A DNA stretch of 53,439 nucleotides, taken from JAEUMD01 sp050250815 (lineage in GTDB: Bacteria; Pseudomonadota; Alphaproteobacteria; Rhizobiales; Hyphomicrobiaceae). The notes below the pieces were generated by a model. It made no database searches. It was given only the letters and a program-made list of their open reading frames with translations, and was not told the DNA's origin. Of the stretch, positions 1 through 8,595 are shown one piece after another. The stretch is taken from the NCBI GenBank assembly GCA_050250815.1, contig JBFWNY010000029.1:1-53439 (forward strand), in the 5' to 3' direction. The translations under genes were made by a program, and so were the position numbers. How positions within the stretch are numbered: position 1 is the stretch's first letter; every line of letters begins with the position of its first letter.

Positions 1-25
1 CCCTCCGTGACAAACGCGATCGCGA

Positions 26-61
26 TGAGGCGCGCCGCGAGTTGCCCCGCGGCGCGCCTCA
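26..61 (-). terminator. GC-rich hairpin after the Wzz-like gene
   Basis: Arms 26-39 and 48-61 form a perfect 14-bp inverted repeat around an 8-nt loop, about 40 nt beyond the stop codon of the leftward Wzz-like gene. No T-tract follows on either strand, so it may be a 3'-end stabilising hairpin or a weak terminator. Confidence 0.4.
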
Positions 62-103
62 GAACGGTCGATCTCACTGGAGTTGCACGGTGCCGCAAGC
101 GTG

Positions 104-2287
104 TCAGGCCGGACCGCTTTCCGACATGTTGAGCACAATACCTGTGAGCCGGTCGCCGGCATGCGCGAGAATGCCTGCCGTTTCCGACAGCGTCTGAGGG
201 GTGGTTTCGCCGGCCCGCGCCACAAGCACAATGCGATCGGCGATGGGGACGAGGGCCGTCGCGCTCTCGTCGTCGAGCAGGCCGCCGCCGTCAATGACGA
301 CGAAATCGTGGGATTGGGCCAAACCGCTGATTCCCGTTGCGAGCCGCTTGCGCTGGTGCGCGCGCAATGCCCGCAGGTCGGCAAGCGCGATTGGCAGGAA
401 GGCGAGGCCCGAGCGGGCGTCACGTCGGGTTATCGCCTGCAGGTGTGCCTTGTTGTCGAGGACGATGACGCCGTCGTGCCTCAGGTCGGCCGAGAGCGCC
501 GTCGACAACGCGCAGTCGGCTGACGCCGCATCGACCAGCAGCGTGCGCTCACCGTTGCAGGCGGCCGCGTAGGCGAGGGCCAGCGCCGTCGCCGAGACAC
601 CGGTATCGGATCGCGGGCCAAACACGAGCACGATCTGAGGCTGGTGCGTCCTGTCGAGCATGCGCACGCGGCTCAGCAAGCGGAGGACCGCCTGCCGGTA
701 CGCGCGACCGGAAGCCGTGGCGCCGGGACCGGCGATTGCCGCCATGAGGTCGGCGAAGCCCGCCGTGTCGGCGCCGGACATGCGGCCGGGAATGAGGCGG
801 CCGAGCAGCCCGGACGCCGTCAGGGTGGGTATCGAAGCGATCGTAGCGAGCCCCGTTGCGGCAGCAACTTCCGACCCGGATCGCACCGAGCGGTCGAGAT
901 GGTCGCGCGTCAGCGCCCAGGCGAGCCCCAGTCCGAGACCGCCGAACAGCCCCAGTCCCAGAACGAGCCACGACTGCGGCTTGCTCGGACGCGTCGGCAC
1001 ACTGGCCGGCGAGATGACGCGCGCTTCCGAGACGGCGAGGTTCTGTTGCTCCTGGGTCTGTTTGGCGCGCGCGAGGAATGTGCTGAGCAGGTCCCGGCTG
1101 GAGGCCGCCTCCTGCTCGAACTCGCGCAGGCGGATCTGCGCCGTATTGGTACGCGCAACTTCCTCCTTGGCGAGATTGAGCGTGCGCTCGATCTCGGCGA
1201 CGCGGTTGGCGGCGATCTGATGCTCGCTGCGGGCGCTGGTGGACACGCGCTTGAGCTCGGCGGCGATCTGGCTCTTGATCTCGGCGAGCTGCGAGCGTGC
1301 CTCGATCAGAACGGGATGGCGCGACTGCAGCTGCGTCGAAAGCGCGGCCTCGCGACGCGCCACCTGCGCGTATTGCTCGCGCAGCTTCTGCACGAGAGAG
1401 GAACGTATGGCGTCGGGCAGCAGCTCGACCTCGCTGCCGCTCTTGAGGGCGCTCTCGACCAGCTCCAGCCGTGCCTTGCTTTCTGCGGCCACGGCACGCG
1501 CTGTGGCAAGTTCAGCGTTGAGCCGCGTGAGCTGCTGCTCGGTGACGAGCCCGCCTTCCGAGGTCAGGATCTTGTTGGCCTTCTTGAACTCGTCGATACG
1601 CAACTCCGCCTGACGCAGCTTGCTGCGCAGTTCATCAAGCCGGGAGTCTAGAAGCTTGTTGGCACGGCGCGCCTCGTCGGCCTTGTTGTCGGCCTGATCC
1701 TCCAGATAGGCCTCGACGACCGCCTCGGTGATGCGCGCGGCCTTGACCGGCGAAGCGGACGCCACCTCCACCTCGACCACGTAGGTCTTCTGCGGGCGCT
1801 TCACGCGCATGTTCTCAGACAGGGTGAGGATGGCGCGCGTCTCGGGGTCGGCCGGGCTTGGCCGCTTCAGGATCATCGCCTTGATCGTGCTGAGCAAACC
1901 AGTAGAGGGCTCAGGCGCGAACTCGGGATCCTGATCGAGGGAGAGCTTCTTGACGACACGGCGCAGAACCGAGTCCGATCCGATGATCGCAACCTGGCTT
2001 TCGACGAGCGCGAAGTCGGAGCCGATGTTCTCCCGGACGATCTCCTCGGGCACTACCTTGCGCATGCGCGGGTCGATGAAGATCGAGGTGCTGGCGGTGT
2101 AGACGGGTGTCGCCACCATCAGGTAGCCGAGTGCCAATATGGTGCCCAGAGCGGTCGCGAGCACGATCGGAATGGCACTGCGTGCCAGGATGGACAGCAG
2201 GCCTGTCAGGTTCTGGGTGTCGTCGGTGAGGCGATGGATGGCGGGTGCGGCCAGGGTCGCCCCCCTCCGGTGGCTCACGTCGTTCAT
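104..2287 (-). CDS. Wzz/GumC-type polysaccharide co-polymerase with degenerate tyrosine-kinase domain
   Basis: Predicted 727-residue inner-membrane protein for exopolysaccharide chain-length control and export. Order seen: N-terminal Wzz segment with a first membrane helix (IPIVLATALGTILALGYLMV), a long periplasmic coiled coil rich in Arg/Glu/Ala, a second membrane helix near residue 460, then a cytoplasmic BY-kinase-like domain from about residue 549. That domain keeps the Walker A' (LLVDAA, Asp586) and Walker B (FVVIDG, Asp666) strands, but the P-loop reads GPRSDTGVS, with Val564 where the catalytic Lys is expected. The C-terminus ends SESGPA with no Tyr cluster. ATG at 2287 is chosen over the longer frame because GGGAAG lies upstream and Wzz homology begins there. 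It is divergent from the sugar transferase at 2650. Family assignment is firm; loss of kinase activity is inferred. Confidence 0.88.
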   Translation of the reverse strand: MNDVSHRRGATLAAPAIHRLTDDTQNLTGLLSILARSAIPIVLATALGTILALGYLMVATPVYTASTSIFIDPRMRKVVPEEIVRENIGSDFALVESQVAIIGSDSVLRRVVKKLSLDQDPEFAPEPSTGLLSTIKAMILKRPSPADPETRAILTLSENMRVKRPQKTYVVEVEVASASPVKAARITEAVVEAYLEDQADNKADEARRANKLLDSRLDELRSKLRQAELRIDEFKKANKILTSEGGLVTEQQLTRLNAELATARAVAAESKARLELVESALKSGSEVELLPDAIRSSLVQKLREQYAQVARREAALSTQLQSRHPVLIEARSQLAEIKSQIAAELKRVSTSARSEHQIAANRVAEIERTLNLAKEEVARTNTAQIRLREFEQEAASSRDLLSTFLARAKQTQEQQNLAVSEARVISPASVPTRPSKPQSWLVLGLGLFGGLGLGLAWALTRDHLDRSVRSGSEVAAATGLATIASIPTLTASGLLGRLIPGRMSGADTAGFADLMAAIAGPGATASGRAYRQAVLRLLSRVRMLDRTHQPQIVLVFGPRSDTGVSATALALAYAAACNGERTLLVDAASADCALSTALSADLRHDGVIVLDNKAHLQAITRRDARSGLAFLPIALADLRALRAHQRKRLATGISGLAQSHDFVVIDGGGLLDDESATALVPIADRIVLVARAGETTPQTLSETAGILAHAGDRLTGIVLNMSESGPA

Positions 2288-2649
2288 GTCGCTCGCTTCC
2301 CGAATGACGGAAGGCTTGCCACTCCAATGCCTCGCCGACTGTACCATTTGCCCACCGGTGCCGTTTGCCAAGTCACGTGCGCAGGCCCGGATCTCGGGAC
2401 GTGATCCACGTCCGCGAGATGCCGTCGCTCCTGGCGTCTGGCCCGACTGGTGCAAGGGCTGTGCCCGGTGGCTGCGAGCCGTCGGCGCGGCGGCGGCAGG
2501 GTGAACAAAAAGTTATTTAACCGATGCAGATTTTTGTCGCTATGCTGCGCCGCAGCAGGCTATAGAACTTGCAGTAGGCCAGCAGGTTGAGACGATAGGT
2601 TAATGCGATCTATCGGGTCCGTCGAGATCGATATGACGTGCTGTGCTAA
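2288..2649. promoter_or_regulatory. divergent control region between Wzz-like and sugar-transferase genes
   Basis: No convincing gene lies in these 362 bases, which separate two divergent polysaccharide genes. Two dyads are visible: ACAAAAA (2505-2511) facing TTTTTGT (2531-2537), and a 15-nt palindrome at 2543-2557 (TGCTGCG-C-CGCAGCA). The palindrome lies between TTGTCG (2534-2539) and CTATAG (2560-2565), a 20-bp spacing that is too long for an ordinary sigma-70 promoter but resembles promoters activated by distortion of the spacer. The role is inferred. Confidence 0.4.
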
Positions 2650-4110
2650 TTGGGTGCGCCGGTGACAAGTCGTGTTCAGAAGGTTGAGGTCACGCAGCAT
2701 GCGCCAGCCAGCCGTTTCGCGATCGGCAACGCCGGCTTCGCGGTTCTCGCCTTCGCATTCGAATGCGCGGTAGTCATCGCCGCATCTCTGGTGTGCGGCG
2801 CCATGTACCATCTCGTGGCGTATGGCGGCGCGGGTGAGATCGAGAACTACCTCGCTGTCGGCGGGCTCGCGGCTCTCGTCTACACGCTGCCATTTGCGTT
2901 CCGTGACGAGTACGACATCGACGATTTCCTCGAAGGCCGGCGGGCGTCGAGCCGCCTGTTCATGGTGTGGAACTACACGTTCCTCGTGCTCGCCGTCATC
3001 GGCTTCCTCACCAAGACGACGGGCGTCTTCTCACGCGGCTGGCTCATCCTGTTCTATTTCGCCGGTCTTTTGGCCGTCATCGCCGCCGATGCCGTCATTG
3101 CCGTCGTGCTCAAGAAGGCGATCAGCAGCGGGCGCATCGCACGCCGCCGCCTCATGCTCGTGGGCGCCGAGGACGAGATCGAGCGCTCGCTTGCAGACAT
3201 GGGCGGGGCCGAGTCGAGCGTCCGCATCGTGGCTATGGGCGTGCTGCCGGGCGCGACGGCGGCCGCCAGCGAGCCGCCACTCGATATGGTCATCGAGGAT
3301 ATCGTGAACCGGGCGCGCTCGAGCCACATTGACGATGTCGTTGTGCTCGTGGACTGGGCGCAGGCGCCGCGCATCGAGCGCGTCGTCTCGGCGCTGCGGG
3401 CGTTGCCCGTGGGCATTCACGTCGGCGCCGCGAGCATCATCGGCCGTTCGGCGGATCCCCAGATCGCGCGCTTCGGCCGCACCACCGCCCTGTCTCTTAC
3501 CTGTGCGCCGCTGGGGGCCGCCGAGGCCCTGGTCAAGAGGGCTTTCGATATCGTGATCGCATCGATCGCATTGCTGCTGCTGTCGCCTCTGCTGGCGGTG
3601 ATCGCGATAGCGGTTCGCCGCGATAGCCCCGGGCCGATCTTCTTCCGTCAGCGCCGCCGCGGCTACAATCAGGCTGAGTTCCGCATCTGGAAGTTTCGTA
3701 CGATGACCACGCTCGAGGATGGAGCCACGGTCTCACAGGTCACGCGGAACGATGGTCGTGTCACGCGGGTCGGCCGTTTCCTGCGCCGCTTCAACCTCGA
3801 TGAGCTGCCGCAGCTCTTCAATGTCATCGTCGGCGACATGTCGCTTGTCGGGCCAAGGCCGCATGCGGTCGCCCACGACCTTCATTTCGAAAAGCTGATC
3901 AGCGAGTATCCCCGGCGCCTCAATATGCGCCCCGGGATCACCGGTTGGGCACAAGTGCACGGCTATCGGGGCGCCACCGAAACCGACGAACAGATGAGCC
4001 GGCGTGTCGAGTTCGACATCTACTACATAGAGAACTGGTCGCTGGTGCTCGATCTCTACATCATGGCGCTGACGGTGTTGTCGCCTCGGGCCTACCGTAA
4101 CGCCTATTAG
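2650..4110 (+). CDS. undecaprenyl-phosphate sugar phosphotransferase (exopolysaccharide initiation)
   Basis: Predicted 486-residue integral membrane enzyme that transfers a sugar-1-phosphate from a nucleotide sugar to undecaprenyl phosphate, the first step of exopolysaccharide repeat-unit assembly. The N-terminal half has about four membrane helices and a soluble nucleotide-binding-like segment (CoA-binding-like domain of the WbaP/PssA class). The C-terminal half is the bacterial sugar-transferase domain, with KRAFDI before the fifth helix, FRTM, LRRFNLDELPQLFNV, GDMSLVGPRPH and RPGITGWAQV. The start is uncertain: TTG at 2650 gives the longest frame, GTG at 2662 is an alternative, and neither has a good Shine-Dalgarno. 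It pairs functionally with the Wzz-like protein encoded divergently. The sugar used (glucose or galactose) cannot be read from the sequence. Confidence 0.9.
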   Translation: MGAPVTSRVQKVEVTQHAPASRFAIGNAGFAVLAFAFECAVVIAASLVCGAMYHLVAYGGAGEIENYLAVGGLAALVYTLPFAFRDEYDIDDFLEGRRASSRLFMVWNYTFLVLAVIGFLTKTTGVFSRGWLILFYFAGLLAVIAADAVIAVVLKKAISSGRIARRRLMLVGAEDEIERSLADMGGAESSVRIVAMGVLPGATAAASEPPLDMVIEDIVNRARSSHIDDVVVLVDWAQAPRIERVVSALRALPVGIHVGAASIIGRSADPQIARFGRTTALSLTCAPLGAAEALVKRAFDIVIASIALLLLSPLLAVIAIAVRRDSPGPIFFRQRRRGYNQAEFRIWKFRTMTTLEDGATVSQVTRNDGRVTRVGRFLRRFNLDELPQLFNVIVGDMSLVGPRPHAVAHDLHFEKLISEYPRRLNMRPGITGWAQVHGYRGATETDEQMSRRVEFDIYYIENWSLVLDLYIMALTVLSPRAYRNAY

Positions 4111-4158
4111 GCGGATCACGGCGATCAGAGCCGGCCGTCCTCCGAATGGGCGATCCGC
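4111..4158. terminator. possible shared 3' hairpin between convergent genes
   Basis: GCGGATC (4111-4117) and GATCCGC (4152-4158) can pair around a 34-nt loop between the convergent sugar-transferase and HlyD-type genes. The stem is short and has no T-tract, so termination is only a possibility. Confidence 0.22.
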
Positions 4159-4169
4159 TTCGCGCGGCC

Positions 4170-5483
4170 CTATTCGCGGAAGGTGCGGCTCACCGCGTCC
4201 AGCAGCGGCTTCAGCAGATAGCTCAGGATCGAGCGGGACTGGGTCTCGAGGTAGACCTCGGCCGGCATGCCCGGCACAAGCTGCTGGCCGGCTGGCAGTT
4301 GGGAAAGTTGCTCGGAGCTGACCGCGATCTCGACCGCGAAATAGACGCGGCCGCTGCTGTCGCTGAGTTCAGCCGGCGAGACCCGGATCACCTCGCCTCC
4401 TAGACGTGGCGTGGTGTGGCTGTTGAAGGCCGGAAAGCGGATGGCGGCGGGCTGTCCGGCGTGGACCTTGTCGACATCCTCGGTGCGCACCTGTGCCGCG
4501 ACGATGAGGCGTTCATCCTCGGGGATCACCTGCAGCAGTGCACTTGCTGGCGTGACCACGCCACCGATGGTGCGAACTTGCAGCGCGTGCACGCGGCCGC
4601 CGCGCGGCGATTTGATCTCAATCCGGGACAGCCGATCGGAGACGGCCTTTTCGCTCTCGCGTGCCTCGGCGAGCGACGCCTGCACCTTGCGCAGTTCGTC
4701 CACCACGTCCGTGGTGAAGGCTTTTTCGCTCTGGGCGAGGCGCAGGTCGACCTCCATGATCTGTCCCTGAACCTTGGATATCTCCGAGCGGAGGCGGCCG
4801 ATCTCGCCCTCGATGCGGGCCGCTTCGCGTTCGAGCGGAGCGATCCGCTGCTGGCTCACGTAGCCCTTGTCGTAGAGCGGCCGGATTCCGGCGAGCTCCT
4901 TGGCATTGATCGCCTGCTGCTTCTCGGCGGAGGCAAGCTGCGCCCCAAGACCAGCAATGTCCCCTTCTAGCTGCCCGCGACGTTCACCGAGCACGGATTG
5001 CTCGCCGGCCCTCGATGTGCGCCGCGCCTCGAACAGCGACGTCTGTGCGCCCAGGATGCGCCGGGTCTCCGCTTCGGCTGGGTCGAAGCCTTTCGGCAGC
5101 GAGAATCCGGATTTCCGGTCGCGTTCCGCTTCCAGCCTTGCCTCTTGGATGGCAAGGTCGCGGACACGGCCCCGAGCCACCGCGAGATTGGCGGCGGCTG
5201 TGGTGTCGTCGAGCCGAATGAGAGGCTGGCCCGCGCTCACGCGATCGCCGTTCTTGACCAGGATCTCCTTAACGATGCCGCCGTCCAGATGCTGGACGGT
5301 CTGGTAGCTGCTCTCCACCGTCACGCGCCCCGGAGCTACGACGGCGCCGGAGATCGAGATCAGAATGCTCCAGACGAAGAACCCTCCGACGAGGAACAGG
5401 ACGAGGTTGCGACCGAAGGCGATCCACGCTTCCGTGTTCGCCCAGTCGCGGGCCATGGAAGCAGGTGCGTGTGTGCTGCTCAT
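4170..5483 (-). CDS. HlyD-family type I secretion periplasmic adaptor
   Basis: Predicted 437-residue membrane-fusion protein that bridges an inner-membrane ABC exporter to an outer-membrane TolC-like channel. One N-terminal membrane helix (about residues 25-47) follows a short cytoplasmic tail. Next come a lipoyl-like beta segment (VQHLDGGIVKEILVKNGD), a long alpha-helical coiled hairpin (about 100-280), a second lipoyl half, and the C-terminal HlyD beta-barrel ending near the family motif region MPAEVYLETQSRSILSYLL. ATG at 5483 overlaps the TGA of the upstream ABC gene (ATGA), implying translational coupling. Its length fits PrsE/PrtE proteins. No outer-membrane channel or substrate gene is nearby, so those must be encoded elsewhere. 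Confidence 0.93.
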   Translation of the reverse strand: MSSTHAPASMARDWANTEAWIAFGRNLVLFLVGGFFVWSILISISGAVVAPGRVTVESSYQTVQHLDGGIVKEILVKNGDRVSAGQPLIRLDDTTAAANLAVARGRVRDLAIQEARLEAERDRKSGFSLPKGFDPAEAETRRILGAQTSLFEARRTSRAGEQSVLGERRGQLEGDIAGLGAQLASAEKQQAINAKELAGIRPLYDKGYVSQQRIAPLEREAARIEGEIGRLRSEISKVQGQIMEVDLRLAQSEKAFTTDVVDELRKVQASLAEARESEKAVSDRLSRIEIKSPRGGRVHALQVRTIGGVVTPASALLQVIPEDERLIVAAQVRTEDVDKVHAGQPAAIRFPAFNSHTTPRLGGEVIRVSPAELSDSSGRVYFAVEIAVSSEQLSQLPAGQQLVPGMPAEVYLETQSRSILSYLLKPLLDAVSRTFRE

Positions 5484-7795
5484 CGGCGCCCTCCCTCGGG
5501 GGGGCGTGGTTGTTGGGCGGCCTTTGGCTTGGACGCGCGCCGGTCGGCAACGCGCTGGCCGTCCTGTGCCCGCCTGTCGCCGCCGCCGTCGCCTCGGCCC
5601 CCGCCGCGCCGGTCGGCGGGCGGCGTCGCGGTGGAGGTGGTCTCAGTGGCGCTACCGGCGGGGCGGCCCTGTTGCGGCGCGTGGAACAGCCGCATCACCT
5701 CATCGCGCGGACCGAAGGCGCGCTGCTGTCCCTTGTCGATGTAGAGCAGCAGGTCGGCCATCGTGATCGCCTGCACGCGATGCGAGATCAGCACCACCGT
5801 CTGGCCGCGGTTGCGCATGCCGTCGACGGCCGACGCGAGTGCCTCGTCGCCGACGCGATCGAGGTTGGAATTGGGCTCGTCGAGCACGACGAGCGCCGGA
5901 CGGCCGAACAGCGCGCGCGCAAGGCCGATGCGCTGGCGCTGTCCCGCCGAGAGATACGTGGCGAACGCGCCCAGCTCCGTGTCGTAGCCCTTGGGCAGGC
6001 CGAGGATCAGGTCGTGCGCATGCGCCTGCTCGGCCGCCGCGACGATGTCCGCATCGCGCGCATCGGTGCGGAAGCGCGCGATGTTCTCGCGCACGGTACC
6101 TGAGAACAGCTCGACGCTCTGCGGCAGATAGCCGATGTGCCGGCCAAGATCTTCCTGCGACCACTGGTCGATGCGTGCCCCGTCGAGGCGCACGTGGCCT
6201 GAAACCGGTGGCCACAGGCCGACGAGCGCGCGTGCGAGCGTCGACTTGCCCGACGCGCTCGGACCGATGACGGCGAGCATCTGGCCGGGATGGGCCTCGA
6301 AGCTGACGTTGTTGAGGATGAGTTGGCGGGTATCGGGTGCGGCCACGCGCAGCCCGGTCACGGCAAGCCGCCCCCGCGGCTGCGGCAGCGCTGTCTTGAC
6401 AGGTGGAGGCGGCTCCTTGGTGAGCAGGTCCTCGAGCTTGTCGTAGCTCTCGCGCGCCTTGAGGAACTGCCGCCATTGCCCGATGGCCTGCTCGACCGGT
6501 GCCAGGGCGCGGCCGAAAATGATGGTTGAAGCGACGATGGCGCCTGCGCTGATGAGGCCGGAGATGGCAAGCGCGGCGCCCACGGCAAGCATCAGCGACT
6601 GCAGCAGCAGCCTCAGTGCCTTGGATAGCGCGGACATGCCGCCCAGTTCGTCGGCGGCGGCGATCTGCCAGGCAATGGCGTCGCGATTTGCCTCCTGCCA
6701 GCGGCGGCGGTAGGCGGATGCCATACCCATGGCTGCAATCGATTCAGCGTTGCGCTGGCCGGTTTCGGCAAGCTCCAGGCTTTTGGCGGCTGCCTTGCCC
6801 GCGGCGGCGATGGGCGCGCGGCTGCGGCGCTCGCTCAGCAGGGCGAGGCCGAACAGCACTGCAGCACCCGCTGCGGCAACAAGACCGAGCGACCAGTGCA
6901 GCATGAAGATCACGGCTAGATACACGGGTGTCCACGGTGCGTCGAAGAACGTGAGCGGGCCTTGGCTTGCAAGGAACTGGCGCAGTGTGTCGAGCTCGCG
7001 CAGTGCCGGCACGGATGTGCCGCGTCCCACGAGTGAGCGCCGCAGCGATGCCTCGAAGATGCGGTCGCCGATGCGCTGGTCGACCTCCGCGCCGATGCGC
7101 GCGACGACGCGCGAGCGGGTAAGCTCGAGCGCGCCGATGACGCCGTAGACCGCGAACGTCATGATCGACAGTGCGACCAGCGTCGGCATGCTGCCTGACG
7201 TCAGCACGCGGTCGTAGACCTGCAGCATGAACAGCGGGCCGGCGAGCATCAGCACGTTGATGACGAGCGAGAACAGGCCGGTCGCCATGAATGCGCGGCG
7301 GCTGCCCTGCAGCGCGGCGTAAAGCTCACCTCGGCCCTGCTGCTGCGGCAGCGTGATTGTCGCCGGTGCCGCAGGCCGGGCCAAGGGAGCTGGCTGTGGA
7401 GCTCCCGCACTGTTGGAGACGGTCGCGCCGCGCTCGACGATCCGGCTGCGCGACCGGCTGGCGGGAATGTAGGGGTCCTCCTGCTGCCGGCTGGTCTGCG
7501 AACCACTATCGGTAGAGCGAGCGGCGCCAGCAGTTGGGCGGGGTGCTGCCCCGCGGGCGGGCGGCGCGGCGCGTGCAGACGACGGCGCTGGCGGTTCGCG
7601 CGCCGGCGCAACTGCGTCGTCATCGGCCGATGTCAGGCGCCTGAGGCTGTCGGGCAGGTCATCGGCCGGGACGCCAAGTGGGCGGACGGTGATGTTGGGT
7701 CCGGCGTCGGCGAGCAGCGCGGCAAGGCGTTCGGCCGCCGCGATCATGCGCTCGCGATCGTCCGACTCGGCCGCAGTCTGAGGGGCACGCTTCAC
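5480..7795 (-). CDS. type I secretion ABC transporter ATPase/permease with long disordered ends
   Basis: Predicted 771-residue PrtD/PrsD-type exporter that powers one-step secretion of proteins such as RTX proteins. The transmembrane domain spans about 165-445. The nucleotide-binding domain has Walker A GPSASGKST (511-519), signature LSAGQ (615-619), Walker B LVVLDE (635-640) and switch His672. PrtD relatives are usually about 570-580 residues; here roughly 155 extra N-terminal residues rich in Ala/Pro/Arg and about 60 extra C-terminal Gly/Arg/Asp-rich residues look disordered. The GTG start at 7795 has GGGA about 8 nt upstream; an internal ATG at 7747 is possible. It is the first gene of a two-gene operon with the HlyD-type adaptor. 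Confidence 0.93.
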   Translation of the reverse strand: MKRAPQTAAESDDRERMIAAAERLAALLADAGPNITVRPLGVPADDLPDSLRRLTSADDDAVAPAREPPAPSSARAAPPARGAAPRPTAGAARSTDSGSQTSRQQEDPYIPASRSRSRIVERGATVSNSAGAPQPAPLARPAAPATITLPQQQGRGELYAALQGSRRAFMATGLFSLVINVLMLAGPLFMLQVYDRVLTSGSMPTLVALSIMTFAVYGVIGALELTRSRVVARIGAEVDQRIGDRIFEASLRRSLVGRGTSVPALRELDTLRQFLASQGPLTFFDAPWTPVYLAVIFMLHWSLGLVAAAGAAVLFGLALLSERRSRAPIAAAGKAAAKSLELAETGQRNAESIAAMGMASAYRRRWQEANRDAIAWQIAAADELGGMSALSKALRLLLQSLMLAVGAALAISGLISAGAIVASTIIFGRALAPVEQAIGQWRQFLKARESYDKLEDLLTKEPPPPVKTALPQPRGRLAVTGLRVAAPDTRQLILNNVSFEAHPGQMLAVIGPSASGKSTLARALVGLWPPVSGHVRLDGARIDQWSQEDLGRHIGYLPQSVELFSGTVRENIARFRTDARDADIVAAAEQAHAHDLILGLPKGYDTELGAFATYLSAGQRQRIGLARALFGRPALVVLDEPNSNLDRVGDEALASAVDGMRNRGQTVVLISHRVQAITMADLLLYIDKGQQRAFGPRDEVMRLFHAPQQGRPAGSATETTSTATPPADRRGGGRGDGGGDRRAQDGQRVADRRASKPKAAQQPRPPEGGRR

Positions 7796-7862
7796 AGATC
7801 GTCCCGAACGCAGTGGATGACTGGCGGTTCTTAGGCCGCCGGCGGCAGAACGCGCCGCCTGA

Positions 7863-7877
7863 CGTCATTTGATGACG
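7863..7877. promoter_or_regulatory. 15-nt dyad upstream of the type I secretion operon
   Basis: CGTCAT (7863-7868) and ATGACG (7872-7877) flank TTG, about 70 nt upstream of the GTG start of the leftward ABC gene and within the divergent spacer to the gene at 8025. This is a candidate operator; no regulator gene is adjacent. Confidence 0.25.
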
Positions 7878-8024
7878 CTTCAGGGTGAGGATTTGATTAA
7901 TCGCGCAGTGCTTTCAGGACATTCCGGGGTACTTGAGCGCATGCCTGCTAAAGTTAGAAAACCGTTAGCCAATTTGTGTATGATGACGCCAGTTCCAGGA
8001 CCGAGTTTCGAGGGAGTTTCAAGT

Positions 8025-8405
8025 ATGCGTCTCAAGTCCATCCTGGCTGCGCTCATGGCCCTCGTGGCCTTGGCGGTAGCCGTGCCGCAGACGGCAGATG
8101 CCGGCGGCTTCCACCGTCATCGCGCGCCTGAGGGCTGGGGACGCGAGCGCGTCGTCCGCCACTGGGTCTTCTATCCGCGCTACACGCACGTGTACTACCG
8201 GCATTCCGTGACGGATCCCTACGCCTACCGCTACGTGCAGCCGCGCTACTATCCCTACTACAACTCGCGCTACTGGGTTCCCGCCCGCTGCTATAGCCGC
8301 TGCAAGCCGCACTACCGCCTGCCGCGCTATCACGCCTCTTGGGGCTATCCGGGCAAGCGCCGCCACCATCATCATCGTCACCACCGGCATCACCGCCACT
8401 GGTGA
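8025..8405 (+). CDS. small secreted His/Tyr/Arg-rich protein, function unknown
   Basis: I do not recognise a family. The 126-residue product begins with a clear Sec signal peptide (Arg-Leu-Lys, a hydrophobic Ala/Leu/Val core, likely cleavage after TADA at about 26). The mature part is short of acidic residues and rich in aromatic and basic ones (clusters such as YYPYYNSRYW and repeated RYY/HYR). It has four Cys-containing or paired positions around ARCYSRCKP and a C-terminal run of about ten histidines interspersed with Arg and ending in Trp. ATG at 8025 is chosen because GAGGGAG lies 9 nt upstream and the signal peptide begins there. Metal binding or envelope/polysaccharide attachment is plausible but inferred. 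A terminator follows. Confidence 0.75.
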   Translation: MRLKSILAALMALVALAVAVPQTADAGGFHRHRAPEGWGRERVVRHWVFYPRYTHVYYRHSVTDPYAYRYVQPRYYPYYNSRYWVPARCYSRCKPHYRLPRYHASWGYPGKRRHHHHRHHRHHRHW

Positions 8406-8440
8406 CTTTGGCTCGCGCAAGGGCGTATGCAACTTTGAAG

Positions 8441-8469
8441 GGCCGCGGTCCGGCAGGATCGCGGCCTTT
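8441..8469 (+). terminator. rho-independent terminator after the His-rich gene
   Basis: GGCCGCG (8441-8447) pairs with CGCGGCC (8460-8466), followed by TTT; it lies 36 nt after the stop codon at 8405. Confidence 0.6.
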
Positions 8470-8595
8470 CATGTTCGGGCGGGTGACGCAGGTCACGGAC
8501 AGGCAGGTGCTGCGGACGCAAAGTACGGCCAATATCCCGGACCATAATGAGGATGGTCGCAAGACGCCGTTCACACGGCGGGCGGTCGAGGTTCC

